Positions 32,203-40,738 of a DNA stretch of 64,000 nucleotides are shown here, piece by piece; position 1 is the stretch's first letter, and each line of letters opens with the position of its first letter. This DNA comes from JAVBTR01 sp031556065 (GTDB taxonomy: Bacteria; Bacillota; Clostridia; Christensenellales; Aristaeellaceae): assembly GCA_031556065.1 (NCBI GenBank), contig JAVBTR010000017.1, positions 1 through 64,000 of the forward strand. Reading direction: 5' to 3'. A model generated the notes under the pieces. The model ran no database searches. It saw only the letters and a list, made by a program, of their open reading frames with translations, and was not told where the DNA came from. The position numbers and the translations under genes were made by a program.

Positions 32203-33156
32203 ATGACTGTACAAAAAACAACACTCAAGAAAAGAAACCAGCGATCTAAGCTCCATTTAATGAAACGCTATTGGATTTTTTATGCCTTTTTTCTTCCGGT
32301 GGCTGTGTACTATATTGTTTTTAAGTACATTCCCATCGCCGGCATCCAAATCGCGTTTAAAGACTATTCCTTTAAGCTTGGCATTTGGGGCAGCCCGTGG
32401 ACAAGCAATTACGGCTTTAAGCACTTCATTCGCTTTTTGACAAACGGCGAATTGCCGCGGCTGTTTTCAAACACGATGACCCTCTCCGTGCTAGGCATTT
32501 TGATTGGCTTTCCGGCGCCTATTCTGCTGGCGCTGTTGCTAAACGAAATAAAGTGGCCCCGCTATAAAAGGGTGCTTCAATCTATTTCCTATTTACCGCA
32601 TTTCGTATCTTTTGTTGTGGTGTATGCCATCATGCATAACTTCTTTTCTTATAGTGGTTTTATCAACGGCATTCGCACCCTACTGGGGCAGGAAAAGCTG
32701 TTGTACTTGGGCTCTAAGGAGCTGTACAAATGGTTTTATGTGCTGTCGAGCGTATGGAAGGGCGTCGGCTGGGGTTCCATTATTTATCTGGCGGCGCTAT
32801 CACGGGTGGATGTGGAGCTCTATGAGGCTGCCGATCTGGACGGCGCAACCCGCCTGCAAAAGATATGGTATATTACCATGGCAACGCTGCGGCCCCTGAT
32901 CTCGTTACAGTTTATTATGACGATGGGCAGCCTTTTCTCCACCTCGTTTTCCCAAACCCTGATCATGCTCAACGACATGAACGCGTCGGTAGCTGAAACC
33001 GTCGACTATTATGTTTATCAGACGGGTCTGCTCAAGATTAACCAATACAGCTACTCCTCGGCGGTGGGGCTGTTTAACTCCTTGCTTGCGCTTATGATGG
33101 TCATCCTCACCAACACGGTGGCGAAAAAAATTGACGAGGACGGTGGAATCTGGTAA
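32203..33156 (+). CDS. sugar ABC transporter permease (LplB-like, second importer)
   Basis: This 317-aa inner-membrane permease of the LplB type shows FLPVAVYYIVFKYIPIAGIQ, the family segment FKDYSFKLGIWGSPW, and an EAA loop YEAADLDGATRLQKI. It is the first gene of the plus-strand operon and overlaps the next permease by one base (TAATG). GGAGGT lies 11 bases before the ATG. It is divergent from the glycan-degradation operon, so both are likely controlled from the shared 420-bp region, perhaps by the AraC-type sensor at 41711-44011. Confidence 0.92.
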   Translation: MTVQKTTLKKRNQRSKLHLMKRYWIFYAFFLPVAVYYIVFKYIPIAGIQIAFKDYSFKLGIWGSPWTSNYGFKHFIRFLTNGELPRLFSNTMTLSVLGILIGFPAPILLALLLNEIKWPRYKRVLQSISYLPHFVSFVVVYAIMHNFFSYSGFINGIRTLLGQEKLLYLGSKELYKWFYVLSSVWKGVGWGSIIYLAALSRVDVELYEAADLDGATRLQKIWYITMATLRPLISLQFIMTMGSLFSTSFSQTLIMLNDMNASVAETVDYYVYQTGLLKINQYSYSSAVGLFNSLLALMMVILTNTVAKKIDEDGGIW

Positions 33157-34067
33157 TGAGCACATTAAAGCATAACGCCCCTGCTGCACTGAAGCAAAAA
33201 AGCCGCCTTCACCACACCACGCCCGTAGATATCTTGATTGCGGCCATCGTATCCGTCCTTGCCTTTTCCATGCTTTTTCCCTTTGTTAATTTGGTTTTTC
33301 AATCCATCTCCACCAACGCCGCGATCACTGCATCCAATGGCGTGATGCTCTGGCCTCGGGATATAACACTTGAGAACTACCGCTATGTTTTCATGTATCC
33401 GAACGTTTGGCAGGCCTATAAAAACACGCTGTTCATCACCGCGGTGGGCACAATCATTTCCCTGGTCATGACGACGCTTGGCGGCTACGCGCTCTCCAAA
33501 CGGGACCTTCCCTTTCGTATGCCTATGACATTATTGATCCTGATTACCATGTTCATTGGCGGCGGCCTGATTCCAGGCTATCTAAACCTGCGCAACTTAA
33601 ACCTTTTGAACACCCTATGGGTCATGATCATTCCGGATGCGATCTCCACCTCCAATCTTTTGCTGATGCGCAACTTCTTCCTCAATATGCCGCAGGATTT
33701 GAAGGACTCTGCATATATTGACGGCGCGAGCGAAGTTCGCACGCTGGTCAGCATCATATTGCCGCTATCGACCGCGATCATTGCCACGATGGCGTTATTC
33801 TACGGCGTGTCCTATTGGAATGAGTATACATCTGCAATCATCTACAACCATGAAGAGAAGTTTTATCCGATTCAGGTAATCATTCAGCGCATGTATGCCA
33901 ACTCCGTACAGAAGATCATGGATAGCGATCGTATGGACAAGCAGCTTGCCACAGAGGCGATCAAATCTGCTACTGTTGTTTTTGCAACGCTGCCTATCGT
34001 ATGCGTTTACCCCTTCCTGCAAAAGTATTTTGCGAAAGGCGTCATGGTTGGTTCTTTGAAAGGCTGA
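33156..34067 (+). CDS. carbohydrate ABC transporter permease (YtcP-like, second importer)
   Basis: This 303-aa partner permease has six helices, an EAA loop written KDSAYIDGASEVRTL (so the leading Glu-Ala-Ala is changed to Asp-Ser-Ala), GGGLIPGYLNLRNLNLL, and the typical C-terminus YFAKGVMVGSLKG. It forms a channel with the product of 32203-33156 and receives substrate from the binding protein at 34117-35748. Confidence 0.92.
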   Translation: MSTLKHNAPAALKQKSRLHHTTPVDILIAAIVSVLAFSMLFPFVNLVFQSISTNAAITASNGVMLWPRDITLENYRYVFMYPNVWQAYKNTLFITAVGTIISLVMTTLGGYALSKRDLPFRMPMTLLILITMFIGGGLIPGYLNLRNLNLLNTLWVMIIPDAISTSNLLLMRNFFLNMPQDLKDSAYIDGASEVRTLVSIILPLSTAIIATMALFYGVSYWNEYTSAIIYNHEEKFYPIQVIIQRMYANSVQKIMDSDRMDKQLATEAIKSATVVFATLPIVCVYPFLQKYFAKGVMVGSLKG

Positions 34068-34116
34068 TGAGAAATGATCGGCGGTTGCCGTTCAAATAAG
34101 AAAGGAGACCTATCTC

Positions 34117-35748
34117 ATGAAAAAGTTAGTATCCCTGTTCCTGGTGTTGTCCCTGCTCCTAGGTATGGCCCATTTGGCCCTCGCTGAGGATGTCAAAAAA
34201 ATCACCATATCGGTCATTAATGGTACCGACGAGTATTATCCCAAGGACGATGAGGAGTTGCCGGGCGACCTCAATGAGTTGTTTGAAGCCATCAAGCACA
34301 TGCTTCCCGGTTATGAAATCACCGTGGATGTCCGCAAGTATGAGGACTATCAGGCACAGCTTCCCTTACTTCTGGCTGCCAACGATATCCCGGATATCTT
34401 CATCTCGAACGTTACTTCTTTTATGGAGTATTATCCCACCGGCTTGTTTATTGAAGATTTAACGGAACTGGTTGACCAGTACGGCCCTTATCTTAGAGAG
34501 AATCTGATGCAGCGCTCCTTTGACATTTGCACCATCAATGGCAAGCTGGCTGCGATTCCCTGTGAAAACTTCTATTACAAATTCCCGACTATTTTGCGCA
34601 TGGATTGGGTCGAAAAGCTGGGCTTTGAAGTTAAAGAAGTCTACACGCTCAGCGAGATTTCCGAAATTCTGCTTGCCATGACTGAAAAAGACCCTGATGG
34701 CAATGGCAAGAATGACACCTATGGCCTGGGTACCCGCTTTAATGGCGGAGACTGGACACAGACCTTCATGCCTATCTTTGGCGCCTTCGGCGGCCAGCCT
34801 AATCAAAATTACCTCGTGGGCAACGAAGTCGTACCGTTCAATGTCAGCGACAACTTCCGTTCGGCCATGGAGTATTTACACGACTTGTACGCGGCCAAGG
34901 CGATCGATCAAGAGTGCTTCGTGCTAAACTATGACCAGGCATTGATCAACGCTGCCAAAGGCACTGGCGGCCTGTATTCCGGCTGGTGGAACGTGGGCAG
35001 GGCACTGCTTCATGCAGGCCTGTTGGAATTGCAGCCCGAAGTTGATTATAAGACCGTTTTCATTACCAGCGATGACGGTCTTACCCATGGCGTAAGGGAC
35101 AACGGCACCATCTGGAAGACCGCGATGATCTCTGCCGACTGCGAGTACCCTGAAGCAGCCATGGCACTTATCAACCTCATGAATACCGAATTTGGTAAAT
35201 ACAGTGGCAATACTTTGCTTCGGGATGAAAACGGAGACGTGATGTACTCGTCCGATGTGCATTCAGAGCAAACCCGTATGTACAAATACCCCGAATGGAA
35301 CACCTATAATTCGGATGACGAAGCGTATGCCGCTGGCTGCCGCCATAGCCCGCTGGGGAACCTGTTTGCGAACATGGTGTTAAGGAATGCGAGCCAGATA
35401 TTAAGCTTGAGCGAGGATTATGATCAAAATGACAAGGCGCTTGCACTGTCGAGAATGGGCGAGATTTTGGAGATGAATGAAGAAAATCGGCCCGTTTACA
35501 CCGATTTCTTCTATGGGTACCTGGCCACGGATGAGTATCTCGAATACTTTGCCGCTTTAGAAACCCTGATGAAGGAATGGGTAGTTGATTTCGTAACCGG
35601 CAATAAAGAAATCAACGATGCTAACTGGCAGGCGTATCTGGATTCATATGTCGCCAAGGGCGGCCAAAAAGTGCTCGAATCTATGCTTGATCAGTACAAC
35701 ACCTTAAACGGCACCGCATATACGGCCGTGAACGTTAACGGCAAGTAA
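34117..35748 (+). CDS. ABC transporter solute-binding protein without a lipobox
   Basis: This 543-aa extracellular sugar-binding protein has a signal peptide, MKKLVSLFLVLSLLLGMAHL, followed by ALA-ED. That is a signal peptidase I site, and there is no cysteine for lipid attachment. This contrasts with the lipoprotein at 617-2176. The mature part has the LipO/LplA-type layout (LPGDLNELFEAIKHMLPGYE, EKLGFEVKEVYTLSEI, KDPDGNGKNDTYGLG), including an Asp/Asn-rich loop that resembles a Ca-binding loop. In a Gram-positive cell it must stay bound another way or be released. AAAGGAG precedes the ATG. A terminator follows. Confidence 0.9.
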   Translation: MKKLVSLFLVLSLLLGMAHLALAEDVKKITISVINGTDEYYPKDDEELPGDLNELFEAIKHMLPGYEITVDVRKYEDYQAQLPLLLAANDIPDIFISNVTSFMEYYPTGLFIEDLTELVDQYGPYLRENLMQRSFDICTINGKLAAIPCENFYYKFPTILRMDWVEKLGFEVKEVYTLSEISEILLAMTEKDPDGNGKNDTYGLGTRFNGGDWTQTFMPIFGAFGGQPNQNYLVGNEVVPFNVSDNFRSAMEYLHDLYAAKAIDQECFVLNYDQALINAAKGTGGLYSGWWNVGRALLHAGLLELQPEVDYKTVFITSDDGLTHGVRDNGTIWKTAMISADCEYPEAAMALINLMNTEFGKYSGNTLLRDENGDVMYSSDVHSEQTRMYKYPEWNTYNSDDEAYAAGCRHSPLGNLFANMVLRNASQILSLSEDYDQNDKALALSRMGEILEMNEENRPVYTDFFYGYLATDEYLEYFAALETLMKEWVVDFVTGNKEINDANWQAYLDSYVAKGGQKVLESMLDQYNTLNGTAYTAVNVNGK

Positions 35749-35756
35749 TCTTTTGC

Positions 35757-35869
35757 GGGGGCTGTCGCAGTAAGAAAGAACGTCGGGACACCGTCCCGAA
35801 CCTCACTCAAAGGCTAAAATCCTTAAGTGGGTTCCGCCTTGCTTCTTACTGCTGCAGCCCCCTTTTTTT
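35757..35869 (+). terminator. large terminator or attenuator between the importer and the glycyl radical operon
   Basis: Twenty-base arms (35757-35776 and 35843-35862, two mismatches) start with GGGGGCTG and end with CAGCCCCC. They enclose a 66-nt loop that has its own hairpin (GGGAC-ACC-GTCCC), and a run of seven T follows. Its size suggests partial termination between the importer and the downstream genes. Confidence 0.75.
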
Positions 35870-35908
35870 CGCTGACGACGCCGGAACCAAAGCATAGGGG
35901 GCTTGAAA

Positions 35909-38110
35909 ATGCTTTTTAGTGATTTACACTTTACCATTACAGATGAACCGTTTGCGCTCGCCTATATGTCTTGCCCTTCCCGCGACTTGGCCAAGCGCAT
36001 GGGTGCGGGCCTCCTCAAAGCCGCCGAGGAAATGCCTATCGCCATAGAGCCGCGCTGGCGGCTGGCAGCGCTCGAGCCAGGAGCATGGAAAAGCATGAGC
36101 GTTAATCGGAACAGCGCCCGGCTGAATGTGAATGAGGAGCTTATCAAGGCTAAGATGGAGGCCGCGACTGATCCTGCTGCCAAGGCGCAGTATGCGTTTA
36201 TTGCAGGTTATTTTGCAGACCGTGATCCCCGGCAAATGACCAAAGAAGATTATACCGAAAACGAGGTAAAGCTGATAGACGGTCGGGTGTTATGGGGCGG
36301 TGAGCGTACCGGGCATTGCAATTTGGATTTTGGCACTTTTGTAAGCGCAGGGACAAGGGGTCTGCGTGCCAACATCGGGCAGTACCGCTTGCGGTACCCG
36401 GAAGCTGCGCAGTGGTATGACGGGCTGGAATACTGCTTGGATGCGTTAGACGCGCTCGCCCGGCGGTATCAAAGCTTGGCGGAGGAAAAGGCCAGGATAA
36501 AAGATGAAAACCAGCACATTTACGAACGGATAGCCGAAACACTCAAACGCATCCCGATGGAGCCCGCATGGGACTTTTTCTCGGCGATGCAATCGATGGC
36601 GCTTTTGTATACCTTCCAGGGCGCGGATGCTCCCGGTGGGTTTGACCAGTATATGGGCGAGTTTTTCGACAGCTCCGACCCCAAGGAACGGTGGGAAACA
36701 CTGGAGGGTTTCTGGGAGTTGATGCGAGATTATGATGGAGTATATAATCTGTGCGTTGGCGGAAGTGATGAAAATTGGAACGATACGACCAACGCGCTGT
36801 CCTACGCCATTTTGGAGATGAACCGCCAGAAGGTGTATATATCCCCGAACCTAACCCTGCGCTGGTGCCGCAATACCTCCGATGATTTTTTGCGCGCGGC
36901 AGCGCATTGCTTAAAAAATGGCAACGGTACGCCCGCGCTGTACAATGACGAGGCGGTCTGCGCTGCGCTTGAGAAGCAGGGGATTCCGCCCCGCGATTCG
37001 CATCTTTATGCCATGAATGGCTGTAACCAAATTGAGATTCAAGGCAAATCCCATATGGGGCTGGAGGATGGGGAAATATGCCTGCTAAAGCTATTGGAGT
37101 TTGCGCTTTTTGACGGGATGGATTTGCGCACAGGGGATGTGGTAGCGGTGCGCACGGGGGACGCAACGCGCTTTGCGGCCTATGATGCGCTATGGGAAGC
37201 GTTTAAAAAGCAGGTGGATTTTGCTGTCGATGCGACCACGAGCCTTGCCAACCGTACACAGGCAATCATGGCAACGTATACCCCCGACCCGTTGCGTTCA
37301 TTGGCTACCCAAGGGTGTATCGAATCAGGAAAGGATTACCTTTGCGGCGGCCCAATCTATAACCATGGCCAGATTCTTACCGAGGGGCTGGCCGATACGG
37401 CAGACTCTTTGACGGCGATACGCCACTTCGTATATGACACGAAAGAGATTTCCATGGAAACGCTGCTTGATGCGTTAAAAAAGGATTTCGCGGATTATGA
37501 GCCGCTGCGCGCGAAGCTGGAAAATTACAGCGCAAAATTTGGCAACGATATCGATGAGGCTGACCGGACAGCGGCAGATATTCAAAAGTATCTCTTTACT
37601 GCCTTGTCGAAGCGTCATACCTGGCGCGATCCTATCGGCGGGCAATATGGCGGCGGTCTGAGCACCTTTCAGCGTACCGCCCGTTATGGCCGTGCTGCCG
37701 CCGCAGCTGCCAACGGCCGCCGCTTAGGGGATGTGTTCATTGCGGACAGCATTGGCGCAACGCCAGGGCGGGATCGGCTGGGGCCAACGGCCGCGTTGTG
37801 CTCCGCCTTGAAATATGACCATACCTTGGCAACCAGCGGTTTTGTAATGCAACTGAAGTTTGATAAGGCAATGTTTTCAACCGAAGAAGGCATTGAGAAT
37901 TTTATCACGCTGGTGAAAGGGTACTTTAGGGGCGGCGGCCAGCAACTGACAGTCAATGTGGTGGATCAAGAAGCGCTGCTGGATGCGAAGAAGCATCCCG
38001 AGCGGCATCAGAACCTGATTGTGCGTGTGGGCGGATACAGCGCGTATTTTACCCAGCTGGAAGAGGCCTTGCAGGACAATATCATTGCCCGCACAATGCA
38101 TGATGTATAG
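35909..38110 (+). CDS. glycyl radical enzyme of unknown substrate
   Basis: This 733-aa pyruvate formate-lyase-superfamily protein is somewhat shorter than the usual 780-850. The C-terminal glycyl radical motif is VRVGGYSAYF, with the radical Gly at residue 709. The thiyl cysteine loop is AMNGCNQIEIQGKS with Cys372. Dehydratase-type members have GCVEP here and PFL has Cys-Cys, so this loop fits neither. GGGGG lies seven bases before the ATG at 35909. An SDR oxidoreductase and a dedicated activase follow within the same operon. Radical C-O or C-C cleavage of a polyol or sugar-derived substrate, with the SDR handling the carbonyl product, is an inference from context. Confidence 0.88.
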   Translation: MLFSDLHFTITDEPFALAYMSCPSRDLAKRMGAGLLKAAEEMPIAIEPRWRLAALEPGAWKSMSVNRNSARLNVNEELIKAKMEAATDPAAKAQYAFIAGYFADRDPRQMTKEDYTENEVKLIDGRVLWGGERTGHCNLDFGTFVSAGTRGLRANIGQYRLRYPEAAQWYDGLEYCLDALDALARRYQSLAEEKARIKDENQHIYERIAETLKRIPMEPAWDFFSAMQSMALLYTFQGADAPGGFDQYMGEFFDSSDPKERWETLEGFWELMRDYDGVYNLCVGGSDENWNDTTNALSYAILEMNRQKVYISPNLTLRWCRNTSDDFLRAAAHCLKNGNGTPALYNDEAVCAALEKQGIPPRDSHLYAMNGCNQIEIQGKSHMGLEDGEICLLKLLEFALFDGMDLRTGDVVAVRTGDATRFAAYDALWEAFKKQVDFAVDATTSLANRTQAIMATYTPDPLRSLATQGCIESGKDYLCGGPIYNHGQILTEGLADTADSLTAIRHFVYDTKEISMETLLDALKKDFADYEPLRAKLENYSAKFGNDIDEADRTAADIQKYLFTALSKRHTWRDPIGGQYGGGLSTFQRTARYGRAAAAAANGRRLGDVFIADSIGATPGRDRLGPTAALCSALKYDHTLATSGFVMQLKFDKAMFSTEEGIENFITLVKGYFRGGGQQLTVNVVDQEALLDAKKHPERHQNLIVRVGGYSAYFTQLEEALQDNIIARTMHDV

Positions 38111-38126
38111 AAAAGGAGCGGAAAAA

Positions 38127-38831
38127 GTGGAAAAGCGAGTTGTACTGATTACGGGCGGTTCCTCCGGCTACGGCAGGGCAATGGCTGAAGCATTCGCGGC
38201 AAATGGTGATCGCGTCATTATCACGGCCCGCCATGCCGACAAACTGGATCAGGTGGCCCAGGCAATTCGATGCGAAGCATTTGCCATGGATGTAACGAAT
38301 CCCGATGATTGGGAAAGGATCTGCCAGCATGTTGCTAAAACGTATGGCCGGTTAGACATTTTAATTAACAACGCAGGTGGCGGCCTGGCCATCAAGGAAA
38401 CAGTCAGCCAAACCATCGCGGATATCGATCAGATTATCCGTTTGAACCTGAACAGCGCCATTTACGGCAGCCGCATCTTCGCCCCCATGATGCAGCGCCG
38501 GCACCAGGGTACCATCATTAACTTATCTTCCGTATGCGCCCGTGAAGCCTGGCCGGAATGGACGGTATACGCAGCTTCCAAATGCGGCGTGCTGGGCTTT
38601 TCAAAGGGGTTGTATACAGAGCTCCAGCCCTATGGGATTCGCGTTACCTGTGTGCTTCCCGGCTGCTGCAGCACCGGCTTTCAGAAGGATTCGGGCATCG
38701 CGGAAGTCGAAATGGATCTAAAACCAGAGGATGTGGCAAAGGCCGTGGTAGATATTTGCAACCTGCCCCGGCATGTGGTGGTTGAAGAAATCACGATATG
38801 GGGTATGAACCAGGTGGTCATTCCGCTTTAG
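38127..38831 (+). CDS. short-chain dehydrogenase/reductase
   Basis: This 234-aa classical SDR has the NAD(P)-binding TGGSSGYG (residues 9-16), NNAGGG, the catalytic Ser in LSSVCAREAW and the YAASKCG Tyr-Lys pair. The AMDVTNPDDW segment is typical after strand 3. The gene starts with GTG at 38127, seven bases after AAAGGAG; the frame is open further upstream into the glycyl radical gene, but that is not used. Lying between the radical enzyme and its activase, it probably reduces the aldehyde or ketone made by the radical reaction or oxidises its alcohol substrate (inference). Confidence 0.9.
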   Translation: MEKRVVLITGGSSGYGRAMAEAFAANGDRVIITARHADKLDQVAQAIRCEAFAMDVTNPDDWERICQHVAKTYGRLDILINNAGGGLAIKETVSQTIADIDQIIRLNLNSAIYGSRIFAPMMQRRHQGTIINLSSVCAREAWPEWTVYAASKCGVLGFSKGLYTELQPYGIRVTCVLPGCCSTGFQKDSGIAEVEMDLKPEDVAKAVVDICNLPRHVVVEEITIWGMNQVVIPL

Positions 38832-38865
38832 GCTATAAAAAAGGATGCGGAGGGGACGTGCTTTG

Positions 38866-39765
38866 ATGCAGGGGGTCATTTTTAATATTCAACGGTTTTC
38901 GACTCATGATGGCCCGGGGATAAGAACCAACGTCTTCTTAAAAGGATGCCCCCTCCGCTGCGCCTGGTGCCATAATCCGGAAGGCTTGTCGGCACGGCGG
39001 CAATTAAGTGTGCTGCCAGAAAAATGTACGCATTGCGGTGCGTGCGAGACTGCTTGCCCGCATGGGGTGCACCGGGTCAGCTTGCATGACCATATTGTCC
39101 TATGGAACCAGTGCCAGCTGTGCGGCGCATGCGTAAAAGCCTGCGTGTACAGCGCTATAGAGATGGTCGGAAAGACGTATGGCGTAGATGAAGTAGTGGA
39201 CATTGTTAAGCGGGACAGGTTATTTTATGGCGCGAACGGCGGCGTTACCCTGACGGGGGGGGAGCCGCTGGCCCAGGCTGAATTTTCTTTTGCACTGGCT
39301 AAGGCGCTGGCGGAAGAAAAGATCGGCGTATGTATAGAAACCAGCGGTTATTGCAGTCAAAAAGCGCTGAAAGAAGTGGCGCCATTGGTTGACTATTTTC
39401 TGTTTGATATCAAGGAAACGGATAACAAGCGCCATCGCGAGCATACGGGCGTGGATTTTGAAAGCATTCACGAAAACCTGCGCATCCTGGATGATATGGG
39501 CGCCAGGCTGATTTTGCGCTGCCCCCTGATACCGGGAATCAACGACCGGGAAAGCCATATGGATGCTATTGCGGATTTAGCGGCGGCGCTTAAAAACGTT
39601 CACCGGATTGATTTGCAGCCATATCACCCTATGGGCTTATCCAAAGCAGCGCGAATTGGCGCAAGCGTCTCCTATTGGAATCATTGCTTTATGGACAAAG
39701 CGGCAAGCCTCTATTGGAGGGATTACCTGAGTGGCAAGGTAAAGGTTCAGGTGACGGTACAATAA
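38866..39765 (+). CDS. glycyl radical enzyme activase (radical SAM)
   Basis: This 299-aa activase of the PflA family abstracts a hydrogen from the glycine of the partner enzyme. The radical SAM cluster is KGCPLRCAWCH (Cys28, 32, 35). Two extra ferredoxin-type 4Fe-4S motifs follow: CTHCGACETACPHG (from residue 54) and CQLCGACVKACVYSA (from 83). LTGGEPLAQ is the SAM-binding GGE motif. The ferredoxin insert is typical for activases of dehydratase and decarboxylase glycyl radical enzymes and absent from PflA itself. An upstream ATG at 38845 lies too close to its ribosome site; GGAGGGG favours 38866. Confidence 0.93.
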   Translation: MQGVIFNIQRFSTHDGPGIRTNVFLKGCPLRCAWCHNPEGLSARRQLSVLPEKCTHCGACETACPHGVHRVSLHDHIVLWNQCQLCGACVKACVYSAIEMVGKTYGVDEVVDIVKRDRLFYGANGGVTLTGGEPLAQAEFSFALAKALAEEKIGVCIETSGYCSQKALKEVAPLVDYFLFDIKETDNKRHREHTGVDFESIHENLRILDDMGARLILRCPLIPGINDRESHMDAIADLAAALKNVHRIDLQPYHPMGLSKAARIGASVSYWNHCFMDKAASLYWRDYLSGKVKVQVTVQ

Positions 39766-39789
39766 AATGCGCATCGCAGGAGGCTGGGA

Positions 39790-40674
39790 ATGATGAATTA
39801 CGCGGAACGGTTACGGGATAAGGCAAATGTGCAGGACGGATCACTGCTGGACGTGGCTGTCATGACGCCGGATATGCTGGAAAGCTGGCGGCTTGATACT
39901 GCAAACACTTGCAATAACGGGCATTCCACCACCAAGCTATTTACAGCCACGGCTATCGGCATGCTGAGGGATGATGGTAAGCTGGATCTGCTGGAGAGCG
40001 CCGCGGTGCTTTTTCAGGAATGCTGGCCCGAGGGTATGGATGAAAGATGGAAAGATATAACGATTGAAAATGTGCTTCGCCACCGTATCGGATTTGAAAG
40101 CGCAGAGGTCGATTTTGAAGGCGAGACGGTGTGCGGCGGCGGGGAGGATTGCTTAAGAGCCGTGTTTGCTATTCCACTGGTTTACCCCCAGGGTGTATAT
40201 TACCAGTATAGTGACGCGGCATATTATCTGCTTTCCCGTATTGTCGAAGCGAAAAGCGGTATGACGCTGGAAGCGTTCATTCGGCTGCGCTTGGGTATAC
40301 CGATGGGGTTCCGGGACTTTGCCATTGCCAGCTGTTCGCATGGGCATACGCTGGGCGGCGGCTGCATGTATGCCCGCGCCGGCGATATGGTGAAGCTGGG
40401 CTTCATGCTGGCGGGTAAGGGCATGTACCAAGGAAAGCGGCTACTATCGGAGGAATATATCGGGCTGATGATGAAAAAAGGGTATGGCCTCACTCACTTT
40501 GGGGAGCATGCTATCTATCTTAAAACCGGTGCCTTTGGCCAGTGTATCGCATTCTCCTTTAAGCCCATCGCTGCCGCCGCCTGGCACCGAAGCGCCTATG
40601 CGCAAAAGCCGGAACCAGATCGCAACAATACGCTGCTGGAATGCTTCCGCCAACTTTTGATAGAGATGGGGTGA
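39790..40674 (+). CDS. beta-lactamase-fold serine hydrolase (short subgroup, copy 1)
   Basis: This 294-aa cytosolic serine hydrolase has SxxK in GHSTTKLFTA (Ser46, Lys49), YSD in YYQYSDAAYYLLSRIVE in place of Tyr-x-Asn, and a Lys-Thr-Gly in YLKTGAFGQ. It shares layout with the product of 57899-58762: MDERW before motif 2, GGCMYARAGDMVKLG versus a similar stretch there. Both sit next to a Dcr2-like phosphoesterase, which suggests a functional pair. GGAGG lies six bases before the ATG. Its stop overlaps the probable start region of the phosphoesterase. Confidence 0.82.
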   Translation: MMNYAERLRDKANVQDGSLLDVAVMTPDMLESWRLDTANTCNNGHSTTKLFTATAIGMLRDDGKLDLLESAAVLFQECWPEGMDERWKDITIENVLRHRIGFESAEVDFEGETVCGGGEDCLRAVFAIPLVYPQGVYYQYSDAAYYLLSRIVEAKSGMTLEAFIRLRLGIPMGFRDFAIASCSHGHTLGGGCMYARAGDMVKLGFMLAGKGMYQGKRLLSEEYIGLMMKKGYGLTHFGEHAIYLKTGAFGQCIAFSFKPIAAAAWHRSAYAQKPEPDRNNTLLECFRQLLIEMG

Positions 40675-40738
40675 GGATATACCGGCATTCGACAAACCCA
40701 TCCTTCGTTTTCGGTCGGATGGATCGTTTCATATCTTA

